The notes under the pieces are model-generated. The model searched no databases and had not been told where the DNA came from. It saw only the letters and a program-made list of their open reading frames with translations. Source: Myrica gale (Eukaryota > Streptophyta > Magnoliopsida > Fagales > Myricaceae). From it: 64,000 nucleotides of DNA. Every line of letters begins with the position of its first letter. Within the stretch, counting starts at the first letter, position 1. This document shows positions 37,601 to 48,783 of the stretch, in pieces. Location of the stretch: positions 24,477,001 through 24,541,000 of the forward strand of contig OZ005611.1 of assembly GCA_963930655.1 (NCBI GenBank), read 5' to 3'. Both the position numbers and the translations under genes were made by a program.

Positions 37601-40600
37601 ACTACGTTACTCTACTTATGACAAAGAGTTATATGCGGTTGTGCAGGCTTTGCGCCATTGGCGCCATTATTTGTTACCCCAAGAGTTTGTTCTTTATTCC
37701 GACCACGAAGCTCTTCGTTACCTTAGTTCCCAGAAAAAGTTGAATAGTAGGCATGGTCGTTGGATAGAATATTTACAGGCCTATTCTTTTGTTTTGAAAC
37801 ATAGGAAAGGTGTTGATGCTTTGAGTCGTCCTATCTCCTTATTGTCTGTTATGCACGTTAAGGTCACAGGATTTGAGAGACTAAAGGAAGATTATGAGAC
37901 TTGTCCTGATTTTAGGGAACTTTATCTAGCTTTACTAAGTGGTCAATCTGATCCTACTATTGAGTTTCGTCTTCAGGATGGCTACCTTTTTTCGGGGCAA
38001 TCAACTTTGTATTCCTAGGACTTCAGTGAGGGATTTTATAGTGTGGGAGGTTCACGCCGGAGGTCTTTCTGGACATTTCGGGCGTAATAAGACTATAGAG
38101 GAAGTTGAAGGCCAATTTTATTGGCCTAGTTTGAAGAGGGATGTTGCTAAGATAGTTAGCACTTGTAGAACCTGTCAGCTTGCCAAGCATAAGAAACAGA
38201 ATACCGGTCTCTACACGCCTCTCCCTGTCCCTAGTTGTCCTTGGCAAGATGTGAGTATGGACTTTGTTTTAGGACTTCCGCGTACCCCTAAGAGGCATGA
38301 CTCTGTTTTTGTTGTTGTGGATCGTTTTTCTAAAATGGCTCACTTCATTCCTTGCAGTAAGACTTCTGATGCCTCTAAGGTTGCTAGGTTGTATTTTGAT
38401 GAAATTGTTAAGTTGTATGGTCTTCCTAAAACTATTGTGTCTGATCGCGATGTTCGTTTCACTGGTCACTTTTGGAGGACTCTCTGGCATATGGTTGGCA
38501 CTAAACTGAAATTCTCCACTGCATACCATCCACAAACAGATGGCCAAACCGAAGTTGTCAATCGTAGTCTAGGCAACTTATTGAGATGCCTAGTCCAGGA
38601 AAACCTTAGGAATTGGGACTTGATCCTCCCTACTGCTCAGTTTGCTTATAACAATTCTGTGAATCGATCTATCGGTGTGAGTCCCTTTGAAGTTGTGCAT
38701 GGTTATAAGCCTAGGAAACCTTTAGACCTTATTCCCATGTCTCCCTATGCTAGTGTATCTATGACTGCTGAATCATTTGCGCATCATCTTCATGACTTGC
38801 ATCTTGAGATCAATAAACGTCTAGAAGCAAGTAATGCATCATATAAACTTCGAGCTGACTTACATAAAAGACATGTTGCATTTAATATTGGGGATTATGT
38901 CATGATCCGAATTCGACCGGAACGACGTCTTTCTGGACTCGCTTCCAAATTGCAGGCTCGTAGTGCTGGTCCTTTTAAAATTTTGAAGCAGGTTGGACCT
39001 AATGCATATGTCATTGATATTCCATCTCACTTTGGTTTTCATCATACTTTCAATGTTGAGGACTTAGTTGCTTACAAAGGCCCTCCCAGCTTCCCAGATG
39101 ATCCTTTTCTTGACACAACTACGCCTAACCCTGAGCCTATTCCTACCCCTGCACCATTACCTTCTCTTCCTGCACTCGTAGATAAAATTGATGCTATTCT
39201 AGATGAGCAGGTTGTGTTCACTACAGATGGAGCGGTTCAGCGTTTCCTTGTTCGCTGGGTAAATAAACCGGATTCTGAATGCACTTGGGTTACTCGAGAT
39301 ATTCTTCAACAACTTGATCCCGACATGTTGGAGCTTTACAGAAGTCATCAGGATCTTCTCTCGCCAGAGTCGAGTTCTTCTCACCCCGGGGACACTCGAT
39401 TCAGACCTCCACTGATACGAGTCTATGAGCGTGCGAAGAAGAAGACCGCACAACCACTTAGTTTGTGGTTGGGTACTTGAGAGTTATGATTTTGTCTTGT
39501 TTTGTTTTACTCGACAGGGTCGAGTTTTTCCCACCTGGGGGGAGTTAATGGGGACATTCATTTAATTTACTTGTTTTTAGTATTTAGTTGTGATTTATAT
39601 TTTAATAGACTAGGAGTTATTATGCTTTATTAAGTTTTGGCCCATGGGCTTTTAGGGTTTGTTTATGACCTTTGTTCTCTATTTAAGGTTAGTGAGAACC
39701 TTAAATCAATTAGACTGAGATAATAAAGTTTATTGGCTGCTGCCTCTTGCATTCAAAAATGTGTTTCCCCTTCTCCTTGGCTTATTTCTTCTCTTCTTTC
39801 CTATTCTTTCTTGAGCTTTCTATCTAATTCCTATTTCTCCACTATATTCCGCATCACAGTCTTTGCAAAATTCTCTAGTAAAATTTCATAATAGAGGCTG
39901 TGGATGGAAAAAGAACACTTACAAGCAAGATCGCTGCTCATAATCAGAATCATTCTGTGCGATCAGGCCGACTATTGGTACAGAAATTTTCAAATGACTG
40001 CTCGTAATTCTTGTTATCTCCTCCCCATTAACCTTGATAAAATATAGAGTACCTGTATCATCAGCAACTCCAAGTATATCATGAGACTCGGACCAAACTC
40101 CTGTAGTGAATGTAGCAAGACCTCCACCTGATACATGGAAATAAATGAGGAACAATAAAAACAGAAAAAGGCAGTGATAATATACTTAATTATAGGTAGA
40201 AATATACTGCCATTTTCAAGGATTTGCTTCTGTAATCAATTAAAAAAACATTGATCTAACCACCAAAAGTTCTAACAAATCTCATTGTTTAAAGCATTAA
40301 GGATACAATGAAATGTGAAAGTCCACATCAAAGATGGCACAAATATAATAATTCAATGAAATCGGCAAATGGATCTTACTTGTAAAAGTTCCACAGGGCT
40401 CCTGGTAGTCATCATCCTTCTGCAGAATTGTTATCCGATTTCCAGCAGCCACAGCAACACGTTCGCCACTCGGGGAGATGAACAAGGAAATCAATTTTTT
40501 CAATGTTCTCGGTTGCTTGTATTCACTCCATTTCTCTTTGAGTTGACTCAAACCTTCAATGAATTAAATAAAAGAATAATAAAACAGTAAAATTTGAGTC

Positions 40601-42014
40601 TTAAATTAATTTTAGCGTGAAAATTGAAAACCATGAAAAAAAAAACATCTGAAAAGATTATGGGTGTTAGAAAAATTGTTATTCTTCACTCAAGACCTAT
40701 TTCTTTTGGTAGGGCATAACTCATACAACCAACTTCACCTACGGAATGCTAACTCCAATATGCTATAATAAACAGTGACATAGAAAGCACAATTGGAACA
40801 TGAAAAAGTAGCAAATTGCTAGTCATAGAACTTCAACACTACCTCTTAAATGTGGCAGGAATAAACCAGGAACTTGCCAACCCCCAAATGATGACTGTTG
40901 CAGGAACCGGGGGGTTGGTGTTTCTGGTAAGCAGCCTTGGATGAGGAATTCCTTAAAAAGGCCAAGCCCGGTATTTGACAAAGATCTTTTTATCTAGCAA
41001 ATACCACCATTTTAGGTTTTGGATCTCCCAAATCATTCCCGTAGGAGACCCGGACCCATTTTTTCTGATCCTTCGATAAAAAGATTCATTTTCTTAATAA
41101 AAAATAGGAGGTAGAACCAATAAATATATTTTTTTCGATTCATCCCTGATGTTGAATACCTCATTCAAGAATGTTTTTTGATCCAATCCGATTTGTCTTA
41201 TCATTCAATTACAGACATGAAGAAGAACGCGAGCTGATAAAGATAAATATAATGTACATACCACCAACATCTCATTTACTTAAAAGCAATATGTCTCGGC
41301 TAAATGACTCTTCATGATAAAGTTCTAACGGACCCCTAAAACACCCAATTTTAGCGCACTTAAACCAACTAAAAGGTTCCTGCAAATATTACTAGAGATT
41401 AGGGGAAACAAATTATCTCTTTCAGTCTACTGCTCATTATAGTTGGTAAACTAAGCAAAAACAAATTCAATAAAATCCCATCAAAAATTTATTAAGAAGA
41501 TGTCCTAGTCCAGTAATAAACCCTGAAGTCCATACTGTCACTCAATTAAGCATATAAATTACGTAAACAATGTGCATTACAAACACGAAAGGGAGGCGGG
41601 GGGAAGCAAGAAAAGGAACATTTTTACTAATCATTTTGCCTCTATGCTGAATTAGCAAAAAAAAACAGAAAGAACATTGACTCAAGAAAACTAAACAGAA
41701 TTCGAAAATTCAACGTACCGCGTACTGAAAGCAACGATAGGAAGGTCCCTCTCTCACCTTCATTTGCCTGAATTCAGTGCGATATTTAAAAGAAAAACCA
41801 AAGAAGTTGAATAAATAGTAAAGGAAAGCACCTGCAATGATCATGAAAAAAGATAGAACGGAAACTACGTATAGGAAAATCTGGACAAATCAGCAGTGTA
41901 AAGGTAGAGGATGTTTGGGACCTGTTGAGGAGGGTAATTGGAAGCGTACGGTCTCGAAGCGTGACGACGTGTCTCGCATAGAACTGGCAGTACATTTCGA
42001 TTTTCCGTAGCCAT
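19678..42014 (-). CDS. MIP2: MAG2-interacting protein 2 (Sec39/NBAS-type), 12 exons
   Basis: Exons (minus): 42014-41922, 41767-41719, 40553-40380, 40127-39923, 33224-33001, 32158-31177, 29891-28891, 26406-26318, 25348-24989, 24092-22853, 22667-22402 and 22296-19678. They total 7,302 bp, 2,433 codons plus stop, all in phase. The start [20 protein letters not shown] matches the known N terminus style. WD-like N-terminal blocks include [20 protein letters not shown] and [21 protein letters not shown] long Sec39-type helical region follows ([40 protein letters not shown]), then an acidic stretch [23 protein letters not shown]2 forms a tethering complex with MAG2, MIP1 and MIP3 at the ER and acts in Golgi-to-ER traffic and seed storage protein export; this is family knowledge. 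Intron 4 (6,698 bp) is about 175 bp without its Ty3/gypsy insertion. Introns 2, 5 and 7 also hold foreign elements. The coding frame is intact. Confidence 0.95.
27245..27560 (-). mobile_element. LINE 3'-end fragment in MIP2 intron 7
   Basis: Minus-strand translation gives [40 protein letters not shown], the typical C-terminal end of plant L1 ORF2. The left end, read on plus, is TTTTCTTTGATAAGTATAGC, the complement of a LINE 3' tail. A C-homopolymer lies at about 27379-27391. The fragment is inactive. Confidence 0.7.
27575..28690 (+). mobile_element. LINE reverse-transcriptase 3' fragment (zf-RVT region) in MIP2 intron 7
   Basis: Plus-strand reading with stops shows [53 protein letters not shown] and then the zinc-binding part [19 protein letters not shown]. 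This is the region after the RT domain in plant L1 LINEs. It is split by the hAT MITE at 28357-28507, between the [16 protein letters not shown]-like and [11 protein letters not shown] segments. Head-to-head order with the previous LINE piece suggests two separate insertions or an inverted rearrangement. Confidence 0.75.
28357..28507. mobile_element. hAT-type MITE (151 bp) nested in the LINE fragment
   Basis: The element starts CAGGGACGAATCTA and ends with the complement of CAGGGACGAAGCTA, 14-bp TIRs with one mismatch. It is flanked by 8-bp duplications CTCATGGA (28349-28356) and CTCATGAA (28508-28515), one mismatch. An 8-bp TSD and CAGGG termini are hAT features. There is no coding capacity; poly-A and poly-T tracts form a central stem. 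Confidence 0.85.
32224..32563. mobile_element. Second Tourist-like MITE copy in MIP2 intron 5
   Basis: It begins GGCATGTTCGTTTTG and ends with the complement of GGCAATGTTCGTTTT. Internal sequence read in reverse (around GATGATTTGATATAA and AAAAAAGTATTGGAGTT) aligns with the MITE at 4068-4374, so these are one family in opposite orientation. No clean 3-bp TSD remains, consistent with older age. Confidence 0.6.
33339..33649 (+). repeat. 5' LTR
   Basis: The 311-bp LTR starts TAATGGGGAC and ends CCGCATCA. The 5' terminus is TA rather than TG in both LTRs. The ends TAATG and CATCA pair as an inverted repeat only if A2 was originally G. Confidence 0.9.
33653..33664 (+). other. Primer-binding site (initiator tRNA-Met)
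   Basis: TGGTATCAGAGC lies three bases after the 5' LTR and is the standard plant PBS for reverse transcription primed by the methionine initiator tRNA. Confidence 0.9.
34653..39480 (+). pseudogene. Gag-pol polyprotein with one frameshift between RNase H and integrase
   Basis: The first frame runs from ATG 34653 to TAG 38016-38018. It holds Gag with an LRSGR start and Arg/Asp-rich stretch, a zinc knuckle [14 protein letters not shown] near residue 343, a DSGS protease motif near residue 457, RT with YFDD at about residues 807-810, and RNase H. Integrase is in another frame, from about 37993 to TGA 39478-39480. It has the HHCC zinc region, the DDE residues and a C-terminal chromodomain (about 39180-39330). 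The frame changes at a six-T run (37987-37992) where five T would keep reading. The RNase H end ([11 protein letters not shown]) is a few residues shorter than the usual family form. This copy is therefore probably not autonomous, though programmed slippage at the T run cannot be excluded. Confidence 0.85.
39537..39544 (+). other. Polypurine tract
   Basis: GGGGGGAG sits one base before the 3' LTR at the place where plus-strand DNA synthesis is primed in LTR retroelements. Confidence 0.75.
39546..39856 (+). repeat. 3' LTR
   Basis: It is 311 bp, identical by eye to the 5' LTR except T at 39662 in place of C, and is followed directly by the CAGTC duplication. Confidence 0.9.
40985..41200 (-). 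pseudogene. ycf2: Nuclear plastid DNA (NUPT): ycf2 fragment in MIP2 intron 2
   Basis: Minus-strand translation, allowing frame changes, gives segments [32 protein letters not shown] and [10 protein letters not shown] in the order found in the plastid Ycf2 protein as I remember it. About 70 codons are covered, with a stop and at least one frameshift, so it is decayed. It lies within MIP2 intron 2 and is non-functional. The left boundary is uncertain: sequence at 40850-40985 could be more organelle DNA but was not recognised. Confidence 0.75.
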
Positions 42015-42428
42015 AGGACACTGCTTCTGTGTCCGTGTCTGTGTATCTTTGCCCTTCCCTAGAGATCTCGAACCCTAGACCCCAAACGGATCAACGCACC
42101 CACATCTCGAGATCTAGATCGAGAGAGAGGGATAGTCACAGACAGAGCCACTGGTGATTTGGTTCAGGCAAAGAACTGAACAGTTTATAAAATGGGTTTT
42201 GGATTTGTAAACCTGGCCTAAACCCAAGTAATACATACTCCAGGTCCCCGAAGCCCAAATCATATTCAGGTTAGGCCCGAACCTTATCTCAAAACAAAAG
42301 ATAAGGATCAAGCCCATCAATCCCTACTTCTATTTTATTTGTTTTTTCTATATATATCCTATATATTGGAATATAAAATATAGGTTTGCTCGACTTCTAA
42401 AAAAAAGACAAGGGTAGGCTCTAGTTGG

Positions 42429-42431
<3 letters not shown>

Positions 42432-42487
<56 letters not shown>
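42432..42487. repeat. (AT)28 microsatellite
   Basis: Uninterrupted alternating AT for 56 bp upstream of MIP2. It is expected to be highly length-variable. Confidence 0.9.
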
Positions 42488-42490
<3 letters not shown>

Positions 42491-43374
42491 GAAAATAGTG
42501 ATTTTGGATAAAATCACCAAATTATATCTTACTTCTCAACTTAGACAACATATGTGGTTACGTATTAAAGAAGACAGATTTGAACGGAATCACTTTAACG
42601 CTAATTTTAAATTAACTAAAGCCACATAACCACCGATCAAAAAACAAAATCATATATGAATAATTTTATTGAGTAATAATTGTGTTTAATTTGGAATTTC
42701 ATTCCGACTCAACTTACTTAACTAAGTTTGAAAATGTCTCAATTTTATCTATTACAATCGGGATATACGAAGAAAGATGTATTAAAAATAATCCTAAATA
42801 TTGTAATCTAGAAGGCTCCGTATCAACTTAAAATTATTTATCATGTAAGGTATTTTTAAGTGAATTTTATTTCAATAAAGTATTTTAGTTTTCGATATTT
42901 CATTGTTATTTTAAAATATGTCTCTTGAAAGCATTATATTTAATAGACTTCATTTTTATTATTTTTGTAATTTTGTATGATTAGTAAACTTGATTCTTAA
43001 TATCATTTTGAGATGAATTAAGAATAACATATGTAATCAATCAGATAATATATTTTTCATAATAAAAAATTTTTTGAAAAAGAATATATATCAAGATAAT
43101 AAAGCCGGGAGTGCGAAAAACGAGAAAAAGAAAAAAGAAAAAAAAATTACCTTTGTAAATTAATATGCAATTTATAAAAGAAAAGCACATGTGACTCTTC
43201 TCTTTTTGATGCAGTTAATGTAAATAAAAAATTAGAAAGAAAGTCTCGGTCTTGATAATGTACAATTATAATTTTGATTTTTTTTATTGAGATACCATCT
43301 TTTATCGAGAATGAATTATATATGTACCACTCCTAGGTGTTTAGAGTGTGAGACAATTCTAAAGTATTCCAAAT

Positions 43375-43420
43375 TTACACACGCGCGCGCGCACACATAT
43401 ATATATATATATATATGTGT
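43375..43420. repeat. Compound (AC)(GC)(AC)(AT)(GT) microsatellite
   Basis: A run of alternating purine-pyrimidine, including CGCGCGCGCG followed by ACACATATAT. This is a potential Z-DNA-forming tract. Confidence 0.8.
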
Positions 43421-44156
43421 TTGTTAACTCGATCCCACTCCAATGATCTTGAGCATAAGATGACGTCCCCTAGTTATTAAAAATAAATAAATTATACCTT
43501 CCTTTTCATTAACATGTATAGGTAAATGTTAAAAGAGGATAGATTAATATTGACGAAAGGGACAACTTTTACTTTTATATCAACCTCAGCTGCCTCTTCT
43601 CATTTTGGTGAGGTTAAATTAAATTTTAATGCATGCATATTTAACCGTGATTAATTAACGACTCCAGAATATAACCCTCTAGGAATCTATTTTTGGGTAA
43701 TTTGGGATTTAATTCTACCGCTAAAGATAATAAACTCATGCATTGCCCTTTTGCTAGATCAGCTAATTGCTCCATAAACTTTTTCCATAAGAAACCGCGC
43801 GTAGTTCATATTTCATACCTTAATTATTTATATTCTTATGTGTATATATATAGATTATTTGTTTTATGCAGCTACATCATGCATGCAAGTGGAACTCGTA
43901 TATACCAAGATTAATTAAGGTCGTCCATGCATGCTAACCAAACCTAATTAAACAAAAAAAAACAAAGAAAATTAATTGCTCAATGCATGATGATAACAAA
44001 TGTCTCAGTGAGTAGCAAAATAACTTATGAATCATTTGAACCACAAACATAAGATTAGTAATTAGTGCATGGAATTAATTCTGTCCTGCACAAGGCCCCG
44101 AAATGGTTTTGGACTAAGTATGCCATATTTGTGGAGAGAATCGCCACTAATTTGCC

Positions 44157-44178
44157 GTATATATATATATATATATAT
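44157..44178. repeat. (TA)n microsatellite
   Basis: About eleven TA units in intergenic DNA. Confidence 0.7.
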
Positions 44179-45455
44179 TTGAAAATTGTCCCTTCGTGTT
44201 TATTGGGTTGAGGGGCGGTGACAAGGTGAATTCACCGAAGAAAAAAGCTGTACTGAATCCTGTTGCCTTCGAGAAGAAAAGTAAAGGAAGCACTAAAGCA
44301 GATAGATAATAGATAGCTGGCCGGGTCAGTAGTCAACCGGGCGAGTTGAGACCTACAAAAAAAACCCGGGCCAGTTGAGTAGTCAACCGGCCGGGCTGGT
44401 TGATCATTCGTCTTGTACAGCTTTATAGAATTGTGCACCGTACCGGGATTAGCCTTTTGTATAACTTATCATGTGCTCTACTTTTTGTCTTTTAATCTAA
44501 CGCAAATATTTAATAGATTGGAGACAGGACGATCTTTCCCATGGTGTCAGACCTAACCCATAGATCGTGCAATCTTAAGGTTATAGGGGGACTAAAAGTA
44601 GAATAAGTACTAGGAATATCAAAAAGATAAACTCCAACTGGCCGTAAGATTCCTCTGTACGTACCTGTAAGTCCTTTTTTTTCCCGAGGAGAGACCGACG
44701 CCATGGTCATCAGGGTTGGACTACTCCAAGTATTGCGAGCCATCTAATTATGATTCGTACCGCATAATCATATACACCAATCAAGATCGGGATCAATTGC
44801 AGAGCAATTCGGAGAGAGGAGTGGGTCCCGCTCCGAATTGCTCCTCCAATTCGGTCCCACCCCACCAATCACCACCGAATAGGTTGGATTGCATATCGGT
44901 TTAGCTCAATGATCTCTTAGCCCGTATTTAGAGTGTGTTCGGTTAAAATGTTTTGTGAGGATTTTTTATATTTTAAAAATTTTTATGTGATATTAACTGT
45001 ATTAATATACGTGTTGTAGATATATTTATGTAGTGTAAAAAATAATATTTAGTTGTAAAATTCTAAAAATTTAAAAATTTCTAAAGATTCTTTATAAACG
45101 AAGATGCGCTTGATTAGTGCAAACTGCAAAGTAACTGCTGGAGCTCCGCTAAATGGTGGCCATGACATGTGCATTAATGTTACGTCACATAGGCATGCAC
45201 TTCGCAGAACCTCACATGATGTTCGAGCATCGATTCCTCCGATGTACGAGGGTGCGTAAACAATGAAAGGGACTGCACGCGCTGTGGGGTTCGTTTCTCT
45301 TAAATATTCCTTGGCATTGTTTGCAGCAGGCATCGCAGTGTTGGGGCTCAAAGACCTATTAGCTCTTTTTAAGCTTTCAACTCTCTTAAGTCTTACCCAT
45401 TGAAGCTATAGCTAGCTGTAGGAGCTAGGAGTACCATGCCAAAGGGGCCATATCT

Positions 45456-45561
45456 GGAGAAGTATACGTGCGTGATATTGGCTCGGTTCGTCTTCTCGCA
45501 TCAGAAGACGATCGACTAGCTAGATGAGCCGAACCAATATCACACTTGTATGCTTCTTCAC
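45456..45561 (+). ncRNA. MIR479: miR171/miR479-type microRNA precursor hairpin
   Basis: The 3' arm at 45525-45545 begins TGAGCCGAACCAATATCAC, the core I remember for grape/poplar miR479, a member of the miR171 superfamily. The 5' arm at 45473-45493 (TGATATTGGCTCGGTTCGTC) pairs with it over its length with only G:U wobbles. Pairing continues outward through GGAGAAGTATAC on the 5' side and TATGCTTCTTCA on the 3' side, giving a stem of about 38 bp with one small bulge and a loop of about 30 nt. Canonical miR171 regulates HAM/SCL GRAS-family transcription factors; whether this variant does so is inference. No other gene occupies this spacer, so it is a stand-alone locus. Confidence 0.85.
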
Positions 45562-48411
45562 ATTCAATCAATGCTTTTGAAATGACGTGTATATATATGC
45601 TTGATCATGGTACGTACCTCTAGAGGCCCTAGTTCTCCTATACTTTCTTCTCATTTTGTCCTTATATATGTTTGCAGCAAGAGGGAAGACGATTTCCCTC
45701 AGTGCTCCAGATCAAGAAATCAGAAAATGGACTCATTTAGTCTTGATCTGTTGTAGTTATGGATGTAATCTTCCTGTCACAAGCAGTTGTTTCAGGCCGT
45801 ACGTATTGAATCTATCGATCTGTGAGTTCTGATGATTCTGATTACTGTAGATCATCTTCTTCCATGTCTATTTGTAGACTACAGCTTCAGCAGATGATTT
45901 CATTTTCTCCCAACTCGAAACACAGATATTGTCCGTTTACAGCATCACAGACAGCAATCATCACGATCTGCATGACATGGCTGCTTCTCTTTGCATCCAG
46001 ACTCAAATTATACATCTTTCTGAGATTTCTTTCTGCCGAGAAAATACAAAGGTTAGGGTCGACAATATATGCTTGCCTAGTTCATTGCATGCGCATGGTG
46101 CAATATTGATCTTCCTCAGCAATTATAAGTATCGTATCTCCCTTTCTGCTTTCTCCTGATTTCATAATATTGCTGGGCTTGCTCGAGATATGCATCCCAG
46201 TTTCTTGCAAACACTTCATGTATATCGTTGTTGAAGCTTTGAGAAAATAGATGTATACGTTAGACCTGTTCTGATGGATATTTTTCTGCGCAATTGATCG
46301 TGATTTTCCCCTCCATATGTCGACTCAAGCTCTGTGAAGAATCAAACTCAAGAATGATATGGAAAATAATTAGAAAAGAGAAAAAGATAAGGCAACAAAA
46401 GTGTTCCTAATCTAGATTTGATGGATGACAGAAAAGGGGTTTAATTCAGTGTACCAAATGAAAGAGCTTTTCGAATAACGAAGAGCCAATAGTTCAGGTC
46501 AATTCTAATGAATAAATAGAAAGATAAGGAACAGCAAAGTCGCTAGTTCTAACCTTTTTGCATTTAAGTCTTAACTAATAAATTATTAAGCCGTGTGTTT
46601 ACTTTAGAGACAGTGCCACAAAATTTTTCTACAATTTTAGTGATCACAGTCGTGCAGTTATCCCCTCGCACACCCATATGCAGATCCAAAATTAATTAAC
46701 TTGGCGGATTCGGATTTTAATTCTGATCGTGAAGCTTTCCAACCACAAGTTCTGATCTCAAAATTAATATCCCTTTCATGAAAAGCCAGCAAGGATTTGG
46801 AAGATCTTCGAGAACTGTTGAACGTGATGTTAATTAAATGAATAAGATTTCAAGTACCTTTGGATAGAACACGTCTGAAGTTTCCAAACTGCTGTTCTTC
46901 TCACCAATTCATGCAAGCTTTTGGTCGAAGTCTTTTCCAATTAATTATTGTGTGCTGGACACAGCAAGGATTTGGAAGATCTTTGATAGTCCTAGGCTCC
47001 TATCTCACGACTTTTTAAATTGACTGGCCACCGGAGCCCATTAGAACTATTCACGTACGCCACCAATATTGTATACAGCAGCATAATTTGTTCTACTTTT
47101 AAAACTCGACTGGTTATCTCAAGGTAATATGGTTTCAGATTCGCAACACTACCAGTGAACTTCCTTCTTATGTTATTCTTCAGAGGTCAGAAGGGGTTTC
47201 AACCCCTTTTATGTCTTCTGCATGTGACAGCTGCCACAAACACTTGAACGCGTACTTAAGTCCAGAAAAATTACATATATACTTCTAATATAATCACCAG
47301 TAATATATACAAAAAATGGAATCTCAAGAACTTTCTGTACAAAGGTCCTTAATTAACTGGAACAAATGGATTTCGAAGTAGGCTAATTTAGAAGTTGCAG
47401 AACTGATATTGGTTTGGTAGGGCAAGAAAGGGGAGAAGGAAAAAGAGGTTCAAGCTAAGTCAAGGCCAGCCGAGACTTATAAAGGACTGGAATATGCATG
47501 ATAGGATCATATATGCACCTTAATTTGTTTTATAACCAATTAGCTGCGCTTATCTCATTGTGCTTTTCAACAGACCTGAAAATTGCTTATTTTTCAGAGT
47601 TGCCCTAGCTAAATCCTGTTAAATAATGGGTGTTGATCAATCATCTTCTTAACTGAGGCTTCCAAATTATATATTTCAACGTTGGCCAGCTACCCCATTT
47701 TGTCACTTATGGATCTGACAGGAACGAAAATAAATGAGACAGATATTCACAGGCCCATGTGTGATCAATATGGTTTCAAGATCCTTAAACAAAATTGCAT
47801 TTGCTCAAGTTCCTCAACAGCAAATCTAAAGGTTTGGTGCTTCCAAGTAGTCGGAGGGCAAAGGCATATATAAAATAATGTCAACATGGCAAGAACTAGT
47901 GAAGCTAGCAGCCATGAGCTTACTCAGGGAAAAACAGACTGAAGCCATGAGCTGCGACTTTGACAAGATCCACCACGGAAGAGAGGAAGAGGAGGGGAAT
48001 GAGAGAGAAAAGAAACTATCTGCTATCTGCTCTTAGCTCTAGGGGTTTTTAATTATACCGTGGTCCGTTTTGTCAGTTTCACAAACCATCAAGGGAGAAC
48101 TTGATTTTCTGCACAAAGAAAGTCGAAGGCTAGCTAGCTGCTCACAGTACAAGAATATTCCAACAACTGACCATCTGTTAATTCAGAGTCATGAGTGCCA
48201 TGAGTCCCTATTGGCCTCCTGATCTCTAAAATGTAAGTGCCATGGGGTACAAGACGATGGCTAAAATCATAGTTTTTGGACCTGCCAATCAAAAAGAATG
48301 TTTGATGGTATGATTTTTATTGGAGTTCCTTAAAAAGTAAGGATAGACTAGATTTGATGTACTTGTTTTTATGAAAAATATTAAAGTTGGTGTAATGTGT
48401 TGAAATTTGTA
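45562..48411. other. Gene-free intergenic region downstream of the miRNA
   Basis: The first few hundred bases may be the 3' part of the primary miRNA transcript. A 22-bp direct repeat (CAGCAAGGATTTGGAAGATC plus TT) occurs near 46787 and 46962. No protein gene, RNA or clear transposon was recognised. Confidence 0.5.
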
Positions 48412-48420
48412 TAAAATCTT

Positions 48421-48783
48421 GGGTTAAATGCACTGTATACCCCTGTGGTATAAACTTTTTGCATAGATACCCCTGGGGTATGAAAAGTTTGATTTATAAC
48501 CCTGTGGTGCAAGTCCAATCAAATATATACCCTTCCGTCCTCTGTCCGTCTTCTCCTTTAACGGCATGTGCTGATGTGGCTCAGAGGTAGACATGTGGAC
48601 CAATATTTGGTGGACATGTGTCATTTTGCCACCTGTATTGCCACGTCACATAAAAAAATAAAAAAATACTAATCGATAAGAAACGAAAGACATAAAAATT
48701 AAAGAAGAAAAAAACTTAAAAAAAAACAAACAGACACAAAACGCAAATGGGGGTCAGTTTAATGAAATAGAAAAGAAACAAAA
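48421..48783 (+). repeat. MULE left terminal inverted repeat
   Basis: It matches the complement of 54662-55021 with about five differences. It likely contains the transposase promoter, as TIRs do in MuDR. Confidence 0.9.

Larger units (their letters stand above)
33339..39856 (+). mobile_element. Near-intact chromodomain Ty3/gypsy LTR retrotransposon in MIP2 intron 4
   Basis: The element is 6,518 bp with two 311-bp LTRs (33339-33649, 39546-39856) that differ at one position (C33455 versus T39662). It is flanked by the 5-bp duplication CAGTC (33334-33338, 39857-39861). A primer-binding site TGGTATCAGAGC at 33653-33664 is complementary to initiator tRNA-Met, and a purine tract GGGGGGAG lies just before the 3' LTR. 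The domain order protease-RT-RNase H-integrase-chromodomain makes it a chromovirus; I do not assign a clade. It is antisense to MIP2. LTR similarity implies a very recent insertion. Confidence 0.95.
42015..45455. other. MIP2 promoter and AT-rich intergenic region
   Basis: The first few hundred bases upstream of MIP2 (its ATG is 42014-42012) contain GA-rich tracts near 42120 and presumably the promoter. The rest is AT-rich with microsatellites at 42432-42487, 43375-43420 and 44157-44178. Two similar GTAGTCAACCGG segments lie at about 44331 and 44380. A segment near 44936-45105 starting GTGTTCGGTTAAAATG may be a decayed MITE. An open frame at 45351-45049 (-) was not recognised. No gene is called. 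Confidence 0.5.

Noticed and set aside
45049-45351. 100-codon open frame (-) upstream of the miRNA
   Set aside because: Composition is protein-like, but no family, splice partner or domain was recognised.
48424-48624. 66-codon frames in both MULE ends
   Set aside because: Identical because they lie in the terminal inverted repeats; no protein family recognised.
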